DNA of 64,000 bases from positions 379,567 to 443,566 of the forward strand of contig NZ_WKJJ01000004.1 of the NCBI RefSeq assembly GCF_009674485.1, in the 5' to 3' direction. This document shows positions 43,920-52,500 of the stretch, in pieces. The translations under genes and the position numbers were made by a program. This stretch comes from Pseudoduganella rivuli. Lineage in GTDB: Bacteria; Pseudomonadota; Gammaproteobacteria; Burkholderiales; Burkholderiaceae_D. The notes beneath the pieces are model-generated. The model worked only from the letters and a program-made list of their open reading frames with translations. It was not told where the DNA came from and ran no database searches. The stretch's first letter is position 1. Every line of letters starts with the position of its first letter.

Positions 43920-44612
43920 ATGGAAGATATCGAAAAATTCGTGCAGGGTTTCAACCGTTTCCAGCAACAGTATTTCGCGGAACCGCATGGCTTGTACGAC
44001 AGCCTGCGCGAGGGACAGCATCCGGGCACCCTGCTGATCGGCTGTTGCGATTCGCGGGTCGACCCGATGCTGTTGACGGGCAGCGATCCCGGCGACCTGT
44101 TCGTGGTGCGCAATATCGCCAACCTGGTGCCGCCGTGCACGCCGAACGCGCCGCCCGGCGTCAGTTCCGCGATTGAATTTGCCGTGTGCAACCTGGAAGT
44201 GGCGCGGATCATCGTGCTGGGCCATGCCCGCTGCGGCGGCATCCGCGCGCTGATGGCGCCGCGCCGGCGCGTCACGGAAACCGATTTCGTGGGGCGCTGG
44301 ATGCACATCGCCGAACCGGTGGCCGAGCGGGTGCGCAAGACCCTGCCGCACCATACGGAGGAACAGCAGCACCGCGCCTGCGAAATGGCCAGTATCCTGC
44401 ATTCGCTGGACAATCTGCTGACCTATCCGTGGCTGCGCGAGCGGGCCGAGCAGGGCAAGCTCAAGCTGCATGGCTGGTACTTCGACATCAGCACGGGCGC
44501 CCTGATGGCGTATTCGCCGCGCCAGCAACAATTCCTGCCGCTGGTGTGCCCGGTGTCCGGGCCCGCCATCACCGACCACCATGCGCACCCGCACCACCTG
44601 GAAACCACATGA
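43920..44612 (+). CDS. Beta-class carbonic anhydrase
   Basis: A 230-residue zinc enzyme that interconverts CO2 and bicarbonate. The zinc ligands are visible in IGCCDSRVDP (Cys-x-Asp-x-Arg near 42) and VLGHARCGG (His and Cys near 101-104). GGAGGAAAG precedes the ATG, 15 bases after the regulator gene. Its presence with nitrate transport genes may relate to anion or pH balance; this is inference. It overlaps the next gene by four bases. Confidence 0.88.
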   Translation: MEDIEKFVQGFNRFQQQYFAEPHGLYDSLREGQHPGTLLIGCCDSRVDPMLLTGSDPGDLFVVRNIANLVPPCTPNAPPGVSSAIEFAVCNLEVARIIVLGHARCGGIRALMAPRRRVTETDFVGRWMHIAEPVAERVRKTLPHHTEEQQHRACEMASILHSLDNLLTYPWLRERAEQGKLKLHGWYFDISTGALMAYSPRQQQFLPLVCPVSGPAITDHHAHPHHLETT

Positions 44613-44989
44613 ATATTGCCAATTTCGACAATTTGCTGGCGGCCGCGCTGCTGCAGCCGAATCCGCAGCAATTGCTGTTTGTGTTTTGCACCGCCGATCC
44701 GGCGCCGGACGGCGGCGCCGGCCTGTCGCTGTCGCCGGTGATGTGCGTCGACAAGGCCGACCGCGACGTGCAGGGCTTTGCGCAATTGTGCGCGGAAGCG
44801 GCCGTGATGGACGCGCACTGGGATGTGGTTCTGGCCAGTACGCTGTCCGGCAGCGGCGGCCAGCCGCCCCGTCCGGAACAGTGCGACAGCGCGCTGCGGC
44901 GCATGCTGGCCTCGGTGCGGGGTGGTAATTTCAACAGCATGCTGGCGTTCGACCGGGCGGGCCGGCCCCTGGCGGCGGAAAACGCCTGA
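44609..44989 (+). CDS. Conserved hypothetical protein (126 residues)
   Basis: A 126-residue soluble protein beginning NIANFDNLLAAALLQPNPQQ, with MCVDKADRDVQGFAQL near 47 and a conserved-looking tail MLAFDRAGRPL. I recall similar beta-proteobacterial proteins carrying the label 'ribonucleotide reductase subunit alpha', but no reductase motif is visible and the size is far too small. It is coupled to the carbonic anhydrase gene by ATGA overlap. Function unknown. Confidence 0.65.
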   Translation: MNIANFDNLLAAALLQPNPQQLLFVFCTADPAPDGGAGLSLSPVMCVDKADRDVQGFAQLCAEAAVMDAHWDVVLASTLSGSGGQPPRPEQCDSALRRMLASVRGGNFNSMLAFDRAGRPLAAENA

Positions 44990-45105
44990 CCGGAGCCGGT
45001 GGGGTGGCGGTGATATCAAAAGTGGTATCAATTGCAATAAAAAAGTAATTGGTAGTGCGGGGACTGGGCTGTCAATATTGCAACAGTTCAACTTTCTTCC
45101 CTGCC

Positions 45106-45831
45106 ATGCGATCCCACCTTTTCCGCTTTGCGCTGCTGGCCCTGGTGCCGGCCGGCGGCGCGTATGCCGCCGACATCAACCTGGTGGAGCAGGCCAGCGA
45201 AGGGGGACTGGCGCTGCTGGCCATCCTGGCGCTGTCGGTCCTGATGCTGGCGGTATCGCTGGAACGGTTGCTGCATTTGCGCGTGCGCCATATCGTGCCG
45301 GCCGGACTGGCCGACGCCGTGCTGCCGTTGTGGCGGGCCGGCGACTTTGCCCTCGCCGAGCTGGAGCTGACGGGCCAGGACAATACGCTGGCCCGCGTCA
45401 TCGCCTACATGGCGGCGCACCGCCACCTGGACTATGACCGCGTCAGCGCCGGCGCGGGCGATATCGCGTCGCTGGAATTGCGCCGGCACCAGCAAAAATT
45501 CTATGCGCTGTCCATCGTCGCCACGGTGGCGCCCATTGTCGGCTTGCTGGGCACCGTGGTGGGCATGATCGAAGCCTTCCACGTGATCGCCTTTGCCGAT
45601 GGCATGGGCAACCCGGCGCTGCTGGCGGGCGGCATTTCCAAGGCGCTGGTCAATACCGCCGCGGGCCTGTGCGTGGCGCTGCCGGCGCTGGGCATGCACC
45701 ACTTCTTCAAGCACCGCACCGCCTTGCTGGCGCTGACGCTGGAACAGGACGTCAACCGCCTGTTGCAGGCGTGCTTCCCGCCGCGTCCCGCCGGCCAGCC
45801 AGGTTTGCAAGTGGTGCCCCATGCGCATTGA
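45106..45831 (+). CDS. MotA/TolQ/ExbB-family proton channel protein
   Basis: A 241-residue inner-membrane protein with an N-terminal leader-like segment (FALLALVPAGGAYA), then a helix LALLAILALSVLMLAVSLERLLHL near 35, a cytosolic stretch, and the two C-terminal helices IVATVAPIVGLLGTVVGMIEAF (near 138) and ALVNTAAGLCVALPALGMHHFFKH (near 185) that are diagnostic of ExbB/TolQ. It is followed, with 11 bases of overlap, by an ExbD-like gene. The pair should harvest proton motive force for the third protein of the set. Confidence 0.85.
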   Translation: MRSHLFRFALLALVPAGGAYAADINLVEQASEGGLALLAILALSVLMLAVSLERLLHLRVRHIVPAGLADAVLPLWRAGDFALAELELTGQDNTLARVIAYMAAHRHLDYDRVSAGAGDIASLELRRHQQKFYALSIVATVAPIVGLLGTVVGMIEAFHVIAFADGMGNPALLAGGISKALVNTAAGLCVALPALGMHHFFKHRTALLALTLEQDVNRLLQACFPPRPAGQPGLQVVPHAH

Positions 45832-46240
45832 CCTTGGCCACGAGGAAGCGCCGGAAATCGGCCTGATCGCGCTGATCGACTGCATCTTCTTCCTGCTGAT
45901 GTTTTTCATGGTGGCGACATCGTTCCGGCAGGACGAAGCGCCGAAGCCGGAAAAGGAATTGCCGGTGCTGCTGCCGGCCGCCCAGGCCAGCCTGGAGGCG
46001 CCGGGCGCCGCTGCGCCGCTGGTGCTGGCCATCGACCGCCAGGGCCGCGTCTATGTCGACGGCAGCCGGGTGACGGTGCAGGGCCTGCACGACGTGCTGA
46101 AACGCGAAGCGGCGCGCAATGCGCAGCGCCCGGTCCGCATCGATGGCGATGAACAGACGCCTTACCAGCACATCGTGCACGTACTGGACCTGTGCCAGTT
46201 CGAGGGTTTCACGCGCATCTCGCTGCATACACGGCAATGA
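45821..46240 (+). CDS. ExbD/TolR-family protein
   Basis: A 139-residue protein with one helix, IGLIALIDCIFFLLMFFMVATSF, near 13-35; the aspartate within it is the proton-carrying residue of ExbD/TolR. A periplasmic domain follows, with VLAIDRQGRVYVDGSRV near 68 and PVRIDGDEQTPYQHIVHVLDLCQ near 105. It overlaps both neighbours, so the three genes are one translational unit. Confidence 0.87.
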   Translation: MRIDLGHEEAPEIGLIALIDCIFFLLMFFMVATSFRQDEAPKPEKELPVLLPAAQASLEAPGAAAPLVLAIDRQGRVYVDGSRVTVQGLHDVLKREAARNAQRPVRIDGDEQTPYQHIVHVLDLCQFEGFTRISLHTRQ

Positions 46241-47775
46241 GACTGCTGCAATTCATCCGGCGCTACCCGTATTGGGTGTTGTCGCTGGCCGTGCACGCGG
46301 CGCTGCTGGCGCAGCTCTATTACACCGGCTGGTACCTGCCCGAGCAGGACGTGCAGCAGCGCCGCGTGGCGGCCAGCAGCCGGGCCGACAGCCATGCCGC
46401 CATGCGCGCGCGGGTGTCGGACATGGAGCGTATCAAGGACTTGATGCGCGAAAGCCTGGGCGACGCGGCGGACGGCGCGGGGAACGTGCGTTTCGACGCC
46501 ACCACGGCGCCGCCGGCGCCGGCCGACATGCTGGCCCAGGCCGAGGCGCTGGCGCGCGACATCGATGCGCTGGGCGCGCGCGCCCGCATCGATGCCAAGC
46601 CGGTTGCGCCCGGACCGGATGCCGGCCCCGTGGCGGACGCGGGCCGGGCGCAGCCGGCATTGCCGCCGCAGCAGGACCCCGCCGAAGCCCTGGCCGGACC
46701 GGGGCCTGCCCCGCAGGGTGACGCCGCTGCGGGTGCGCCGGACCGTGCGCCGGCGGGGACGGCATCGGCAGAGGCATCGGCGGCCTTAGCCGGCAAACCG
46801 GCGGGTAATGCTGCCGGCGAGCAGGCCGGCGCCCCTTCAGGCACGGCATCGGCCGCATCGGCCGCATCGGCTTCCCTGGCCGGCAATCCCGGCTCGCCGG
46901 CGGATGCGTCATCCGGCGCGGGCGGCGGAGCCGGAATCTCGGCGGCCGGCGCCGCGGCGCGGATCGCTTCGCTTGAACAGCGCGCCAGGGACGTGCTGGC
47001 GCAACGCCAGCGGCAACTGGAACAGGCCGGGCAGGGCAAACCGGGTAATGCGTCCACTGCCGGCCCCGGCGCGGCGCCGTCGGGCGTGGCGGCCCGCATC
47101 GCGACCTTTTTCAAGCGCAACGTCAGCGACGAAGGCTGGGCCAGCGGCAGTTACCGCACCACGGGCATGGAGCTGTTCCACCAGGGCAGCGGGCGCATGG
47201 CCCACGTCGACACGGCCGCCATGCGCAAGGGCGCCGGGCGCCTGCTGGGCGCCGGTGGCGGCCTGGCCAACCGCGTGTACGTGAACAGCTGGTACCTGAT
47301 CGGGCCCTTCGCCGGCAAGCATGGCACGGGCATGTTCGAGAACGACAGCTTCCCGCCCGAGCAGGCCGTGGTGCTCGACGCGGCGTACCGTGGCAAGGAC
47401 GGGCGCTTCCTGACATGGCGCTACGTCAAGGCGGCGGCCTATCCGCTGATCCCGCCCGATGCGCAGGAAGACAGTGTGTATTACGGCTACACGGAAGTGA
47501 TGATGGACACGGAGCGGGAACTCGCGGTGTGGATCGGGGCCGACGATGACGCCCAGGTGTGGATCAACGACCAGCTGGTCTGGAAGGGCGGCAATGTCAA
47601 CAAGCGCTGGTTTTTCCAGGAAATCTACGATACCGGCGTCGATTACAGCTCGGCCTACAACCTCAATGAAGGCAAGGTGCTGGTGCGCTTCCGGCGCGGA
47701 CGCAACAAGCTGTTCTTCAAGTTGTCCAACGGCCCCACCCGTACCTTCTTTTCCATGGTGCTGGCGCCGGCATAG
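46237..47775 (+). CDS. Membrane-anchored energy-transducer-like protein with C-terminal jelly-roll-like domain
   Basis: A 512-residue protein of unrecognised family. One N-terminal helix (YPYWVLSLAVHAALLAQLYY) anchors it. Residues about 130-290 are very rich in Ala, Gly, Pro and Asp, a likely extended periplasmic spacer, and EQRARDVLAQRQRQLEQ near 248 is probably helical. The last 170 residues form a beta-rich module: SWYLIGPFAGKHG near 350, VWIGADDDAQVWINDQLVWKGG near 430, and KLFFKLSNGPTRTFF at the end, resembling PA14/galactose-binding-like jelly rolls. With ExbB and ExbD upstream it sits where TonB would be. The stop codon lies within the target duplication of the adjacent IS. Confidence 0.6.
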   Translation: MRLLQFIRRYPYWVLSLAVHAALLAQLYYTGWYLPEQDVQQRRVAASSRADSHAAMRARVSDMERIKDLMRESLGDAADGAGNVRFDATTAPPAPADMLAQAEALARDIDALGARARIDAKPVAPGPDAGPVADAGRAQPALPPQQDPAEALAGPGPAPQGDAAAGAPDRAPAGTASAEASAALAGKPAGNAAGEQAGAPSGTASAASAASASLAGNPGSPADASSGAGGGAGISAAGAAARIASLEQRARDVLAQRQRQLEQAGQGKPGNASTAGPGAAPSGVAARIATFFKRNVSDEGWASGSYRTTGMELFHQGSGRMAHVDTAAMRKGAGRLLGAGGGLANRVYVNSWYLIGPFAGKHGTGMFENDSFPPEQAVVLDAAYRGKDGRFLTWRYVKAAAYPLIPPDAQEDSVYYGYTEVMMDTERELAVWIGADDDAQVWINDQLVWKGGNVNKRWFFQEIYDTGVDYSSAYNLNEGKVLVRFRRGRNKLFFKLSNGPTRTFFSMVLAPA

Positions 47776-47780
47776 GCATT

Positions 47781-48840
47781 GGCTATGTCCCCGCAAATCG
47801 TGGAAAGTGTCCAATTGCCGCTTTAAGCAGACATTCCGGAGTATCGATGCGATGTGCATCAAGGATGCAGCGCCAGCCCAGGTAGTTCGGCAGGTAGCGC
47901 GTGGCGACGCCGTGGAAACGGTGCAGCCAGGCCCGGAAACGGCTGTGGTAGGCGTTGACGTTTTGCACATGCAGCGCGCCGCGCGTGCGCACACCGGCGC
48001 GCAGGCTGACCGCTTCATGGGTGATCCCGCTCTCGCGGGCAAAGGCGCGGTAAGCCGCGTTGGCATCGGTCACCAGCAGGATGTCGGGATCGAGCGCGGG
48101 CCGCAGGCACTGGTGCAGGGCGGTGCGGGTGAGCGCGCCGCGTCCTGTGACGAAGTCGAGCGTACGGCCATTGCGGTCGCGCGCCACCAGAATGCACACC
48201 TGCTCATGTGAAATGCCGCGCCGGCGAGCGTGTCCGCCCCGGCGGCGCGGCGGCCGGTCCAGGTGGCGTGATCCCTTCTGCGATTCCAGCAAGAACATCT
48301 CGTCGGCCTCGGCAATGCCATGCAGCAGCGGTGCGCGGTCGGTGCGCGGCAGCGTCAGGAAGCGATGGCGCCAGCGGAACGTGGTATTGCGGTGCACGCC
48401 GAGGCGGCTGGCGGCATGGCGCAGCGAGTGCGACGCCAGCATGCCGTCGAGGTAGGCCAGCCAGCGCTCCTTATAGTGGAGCCGGGCCAGCGGCGTGCCG
48501 GTCAGCGTATTGAAGGTTTTACCGCACGTGCGGCAGCGGTAGCGCTGCAGGCCGCTTTCGCGGCCGTGCCGGTACCAGCGGGTGCCGGCGCAGCGCGGAC
48601 AGCACAGTTTTTCCTGCGCCGCCTGGTCCAGCAGCCGGCCCACGTGCTGCCTGGCGTCGGCCTGCCCCAGCCGGACCTGCAGCTGGGTGCATTGCCGTGA
48701 AGTCAGTAACGCCAGTTGCGCCAACAGCGATGTGAATGCCTGCGTTTCCATGATCTGTCTCCAGTCCCGGGATGATATTGCTTGGACCCGAAGCGGAAAA
48801 CAAAGTTCCACGAAAGTTGCAGACAGCGCCTAGACATTTG
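47781..48840 (-). mobile_element. IS1595-family insertion sequence, about 1060 bp, intact
   Basis: The element is bounded by imperfect inverted repeats. The left end begins GGCTATGTC (47781) and the right end, read inward, GGCGCTGTC (48840). Both continue with TCGTGGAA, and a CCGCTT block follows. Flanking 8-bp sequences TAGGCATT (47773-47780) and TAGACATT (48841-48848) match at seven of eight positions, as expected of a target duplication. It carries one transposase gene. The insertion split the region just after the jelly-roll protein gene, whose TAG stop is part of the left duplication. Confidence 0.82.
47783..48751 (-). CDS. IS1595-family transposase
   Basis: A 322-residue transposase. 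An N-terminal zinc ribbon (CCPRCAGTRWYRHG...RYRCRTCGKTFNTLTGTPLARL, about 50-90) is followed by a helix-turn-helix region (SLRHAASRLGVHRNTTFRWRHRFL) and an ISXO2-like DDE domain with aspartates in GIAEADEMFLLES and LLVTDANAAYRAFA. The ATG at 48751 (METQAF) is chosen because the upstream 20-residue extension runs into the terminal repeat. No frameshift or internal stop is seen, so it is probably functional. Confidence 0.87.
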   Translation of the reverse strand: METQAFTSLLAQLALLTSRQCTQLQVRLGQADARQHVGRLLDQAAQEKLCCPRCAGTRWYRHGRESGLQRYRCRTCGKTFNTLTGTPLARLHYKERWLAYLDGMLASHSLRHAASRLGVHRNTTFRWRHRFLTLPRTDRAPLLHGIAEADEMFLLESQKGSRHLDRPPRRRGGHARRRGISHEQVCILVARDRNGRTLDFVTGRGALTRTALHQCLRPALDPDILLVTDANAAYRAFARESGITHEAVSLRAGVRTRGALHVQNVNAYHSRFRAWLHRFHGVATRYLPNYLGWRCILDAHRIDTPECLLKAAIGHFPRFAGT

Positions 48841-48869
48841 GCATGATGCCGCGCGCCATCCGGCCGCGC

Positions 48870-48883
48870 TTGATCCAGGTTAT
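48870..48883 (+). promoter_or_regulatory. Degenerate Dnr/FNR-like site upstream of the narG-proximal gene
   Basis: TTGAT-CCAG-GTTAT, identical over 14 bases to the site at 40363-40376. Its centre is about 70 bases upstream of the 143-residue protein gene. The match to the Dnr-type consensus is eight of ten. Confidence 0.4.
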
Positions 48884-48945
48884 GGCGGGACCCGCGCGGC
48901 TGGCGCCACACTGGAGCGCGGGCCATGGTGGCCCGGGAGTTTGCC

Positions 48946-49377
48946 ATGCGATTCAGGATGGAGCGCCGCGCGCCGTACGCGCTGGCCGTGCAGCTGGTCT
49001 CGGCGGGAGCCGGGCTGGCGCTGTTGTTCGTACAACAATTTTCCCCCTTACCGCCCCCGGGCCCATGCGATGGGGCGGCCCAGATCGTCTATGACACCGG
49101 GCGCACCTGCCACGCGGGACTGGACGCCATGTTCCGCGCGCTGGCGGCGCCGGCGCAGCCGGGTTTCGTGCGCGCCGTCTACGTGCGCCCGGCCGACGGC
49201 CCCGTGCACGGCCCGTGGGTCGGCGCGCACCAGGCCACTTACGTCTGGCAACCCGGCACGCTGGCCGCCTACGCCGCGCCGCAGCAGGCGCAAGCCGCGC
49301 GGCGCAGCGGCGGCGGAAGGCTGCTGCCTTACGGCGATGTCGTGGAAATCACGGTGCACCTAGTCACAAAGGAGTAG
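48946..49377 (+). CDS. Hypothetical membrane-anchored protein upstream of narG
   Basis: A 143-residue protein with an N-terminal hydrophobic anchor (YALAVQLVSAGAGLALLFV) and a probable periplasmic remainder containing two cysteines (GPCDGAAQIVYDTGRTCHAGL) and YVRPADGPVHGPWVGAH. No family is recognised. GGGAG lies seven bases before the ATG at 48946. It ends 154 bases before narG. A Dnr-like box lies upstream, so it may be co-regulated with nitrate respiration genes. Confidence 0.55.
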   Translation: MRFRMERRAPYALAVQLVSAGAGLALLFVQQFSPLPPPGPCDGAAQIVYDTGRTCHAGLDAMFRALAAPAQPGFVRAVYVRPADGPVHGPWVGAHQATYVWQPGTLAAYAAPQQAQAARRSGGGRLLPYGDVVEITVHLVTKE

Positions 49378-49388
49378 CCGGCCTAGTC
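49359..49388 (+). promoter_or_regulatory. Paired CCTAGTC motifs upstream of narG
   Basis: CCTAGTC occurs at 49359-49365 and 49382-49388, starting inside the 3' end of the preceding gene. Between them AGGAGTA (49370-49376) fits the reverse of a NarL heptamer (TACTCCT). The narG start lies about 150 bases downstream. The same heptamer-sized CCTAGTC motif occurs before narK1 and moaA. Confidence 0.45.
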
Positions 49389-49531
49389 CTTCCTTTGCGC
49401 CCGGCCCCACGTTTTACCGATACCCAGCGCCCGCCCGGCTCCGTAGACTGAACTCATCGGCTGCTCCTGTGCATCGTGTACGGAGCGGCGTTCATTTCCA
49501 GACGCAGGCACTGCGTCGCCGAGGAGCCAGC

Positions 49532-52500
49532 ATGAGCCATTTTTTGGATCGCCTGAATTTTTTCAGCAAGACCAGATCGACCTTTTCCGACGGCCACGGG
49601 GCGGTCGTCCATGAAGACCGCACGTGGGAAAACGCCTATCGCCAGCGCTGGCAGCACGACAAGATCGTGCGCTCCACGCACGGCGTCAACTGCACCGGCT
49701 CGTGCAGCTGGAAGGTCTATGTCAAGAACGGCCTGATCACGTGGGAAACCCAGCAGACCGACTATCCCCGCACCCGTCCCGACTTGCCCAACCACGAACC
49801 GCGCGGCTGCCCACGGGGCGCCAGCTATTCGTGGTACGTGTATTCGGCGCAGCGCGTCAAGTACCCGATGGTGCGCGGCGTGCTGATGGACATGTGGCGC
49901 GAAGCGCGCAAGACCATGGACCCGGTCGCGGCGTGGGAATACATCAGCCAGGACCAGGACCGCGCGGCGCGCTACAAGAAGGTGCGCGGCCTGGGCGGCT
50001 TCGTGCGCGCCAGCTGGGATGAAAGCTATGAAATGATCGCGGCCGCCAATGCGTACACGATCGGCAAGTATGGCCCGGACCGCGTGGTCGGCTTCTCGCC
50101 GATCCCCGCCATGTCGATGGTCAGCTACGCGGCCGGCACCCGCTACCTGTCGCTGATCGGCGGCGTGGCGCTGAGCTTTTACGACTGGTATTGCGACTTG
50201 CCGCCGGCCAGCCCGCAAATCTGGGGCGAACAGACCGACGTGCCGGAATCGGCCGACTGGTACAACTCGACGTACCTGATGGTGTGGGGATCGAACATCC
50301 CGATGACCCGCACGCCGGACGCCCACTTCTACACGGAAGTGCGCTACAAGGGCACCAAGACCGTGGCCGTGTCGTCCGATTTCGGCGAAATGGCGAAGTT
50401 CGGCGATATCTGGCTGGCGCCCAAGCAGGGCACCGACGCCGCGCTGGCGATGGCGATGGGCCACGTGATCCTGAAGGAGTACCACACGGCGGGCCAGTCG
50501 GCATACTTCCGCGACTACGCGCGCCAGTATACGGATTTCCCCATGCTGGTGCTGCTGCGCGACCACAAGGGCACGCTGGCGCCGGAATACTTCCTGCGCG
50601 CGTCGCACCTGGATGGCGCGCTCGACGAAACCAACAATCCGGACTGGAAAACCCTGGTGATCGATGAACCGAGCGGGCGCATCGTGGCGCCGGCCGGCTC
50701 GATCGGCTTCCGCTGGGGCGAAGAGGGCAAGTGGAACCTGGAACAGAAGGAGGGCGGCAACGGCGCCGCCGTCACGCCGCTGCTGTCGCTGAAGGACAAC
50801 TGCGACGACGTGGTTCCGGTCGGGTTCCCTTACTTCGGCGGCAAGGACGCCGCCGACCTGTTGCTGCGCAACGTGCCGGTCAGGCGCCTGACCCTGGCCG
50901 ATGGCAGCACCGCGCTGGTGGCCACCGTGTTCGACCTGACGATGGCCAATTACGGCGTGGACCGTGGGCTGGGTGGCGGCAACGTGGCCGCCAGCTATGA
51001 CGACGACGTGCCTTACACCCCCGCTTGGCAGCAAAAGCATACCGGCGTCAAGGCCGCCGACGTGGTGGCCGTGGCGCGCCAGTTCGCGGAAAACGCGGAT
51101 AAGACCCGCGGCAAGAGCATGGTGATCGTCGGCGCGGCGCTGAACCACTGGTATCACATGGACATGACGTACCGGGGCATCATCAACATGCTGATGATGT
51201 GCGGCTGCATCGGCCAGTCCGGCGGCGGCTGGTGCCATTACGTGGGCCAGGAAAAGCTGCGCCCGCAAACGGGCTGGACGCCGCTGGCCTTCGCCCAGGA
51301 CTGGAACCGGCCGATGCGCCAGATGAACGGCACGTCGTTCTTCTATGCGCACACCAGCCAGTGGCGCCATGAAAAACTGCACACGGCAGAGATCGCGTCT
51401 CCGCTGGCCGGCAACGACGTCGCGCCGATGAGCCTGCTGGACTACAACGCCAAGGCTGAACGCCTGGGCTGGCTGCCGTCCGCGCCCCAGTTGCAGACCA
51501 ACCCGCTGGCCGTCACGCGCGCCGCCGCCGCCGTCGAAATGGACCCGGCGGCCTACGCGGTCAAGCAATTGAAGGACGGCAAGCTGCAGATGTCGTGCGA
51601 CGATCCGGACAATCCTGCCAACTTCCCGCGCAACATGTTCGTCTGGCGTTCCAACATCCTGGGCAGTTCCGGCAAGGGCCACGAATACTTCCTGAAATAC
51701 CTGCTGGGCACGCAGAACGCCCTGATGAGCGATGAATCGGAATGCATCAAGCCGCGCGACGTCAAGGTGCGCCCGGCCGCCGAAGGCAAGCTGGACTTGC
51801 TGGTGGTGCTGGACTTCCGCATGTCGACCACCTGCCTGTACGGCGACATCGTGCTGCCGACCGCCACGTGGTATGAAAAGGATGACTTGAACACGTCCGA
51901 CATGCACCCGTTCATCCACCCGCTGTCGGAAGCCGTGCAGCCGCTGTGGCAATCGCGCTCGGACTGGGAAATCTACAAGGGCCTGGCGAAGAAATTCTCG
52001 GAAATCGGCGGCGCCCACCTGGGTGTGCAGAAAGACCTGGTGCTGACGCCGCTGATGCACGACACCCCCGGCGAACTGGGCCAGCCGTTCGACCCGAAAG
52101 ACTGGCGCAAGGGCGAGTGCGAGCCGGTTCCCGGCAAGACCATGCCGGCCATGACGGTGGTGGAGCGCGATTACCGCCAGATTTACCGCAAGTTCACGTC
52201 GGTGGGCCCGCTGCTGGAATCGCTGGGCAATGGCGGCAAGGGCATCGGCTGGAAGACCGGCCACGAAGTGGAGGTGTTGCGCGGCATTAACCGTACGGTG
52301 CGGGAAGAAGGCATCGCCCATGGCCAGCCGCGGCTGGAAACGGCCATCGACGCGGCGGAAATGATCCTGTCGCTGGCGCCGGAAACCAATGGCCACGTGG
52401 CGGTCAAGGCGTGGGAAGCGCTGTCGAAGATCACGGGCCGCGACCATACGCACCTGGCACTGCCGCGCGAGCACGACAGCATCCGTTTCCGCGACGTGCA

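Noticed and set aside
47783..48811. A transposase start at 48811
   Set aside because: The extra 20 residues run toward the terminal inverted repeat and lack family similarity; METQAF at 48751 is the better start.
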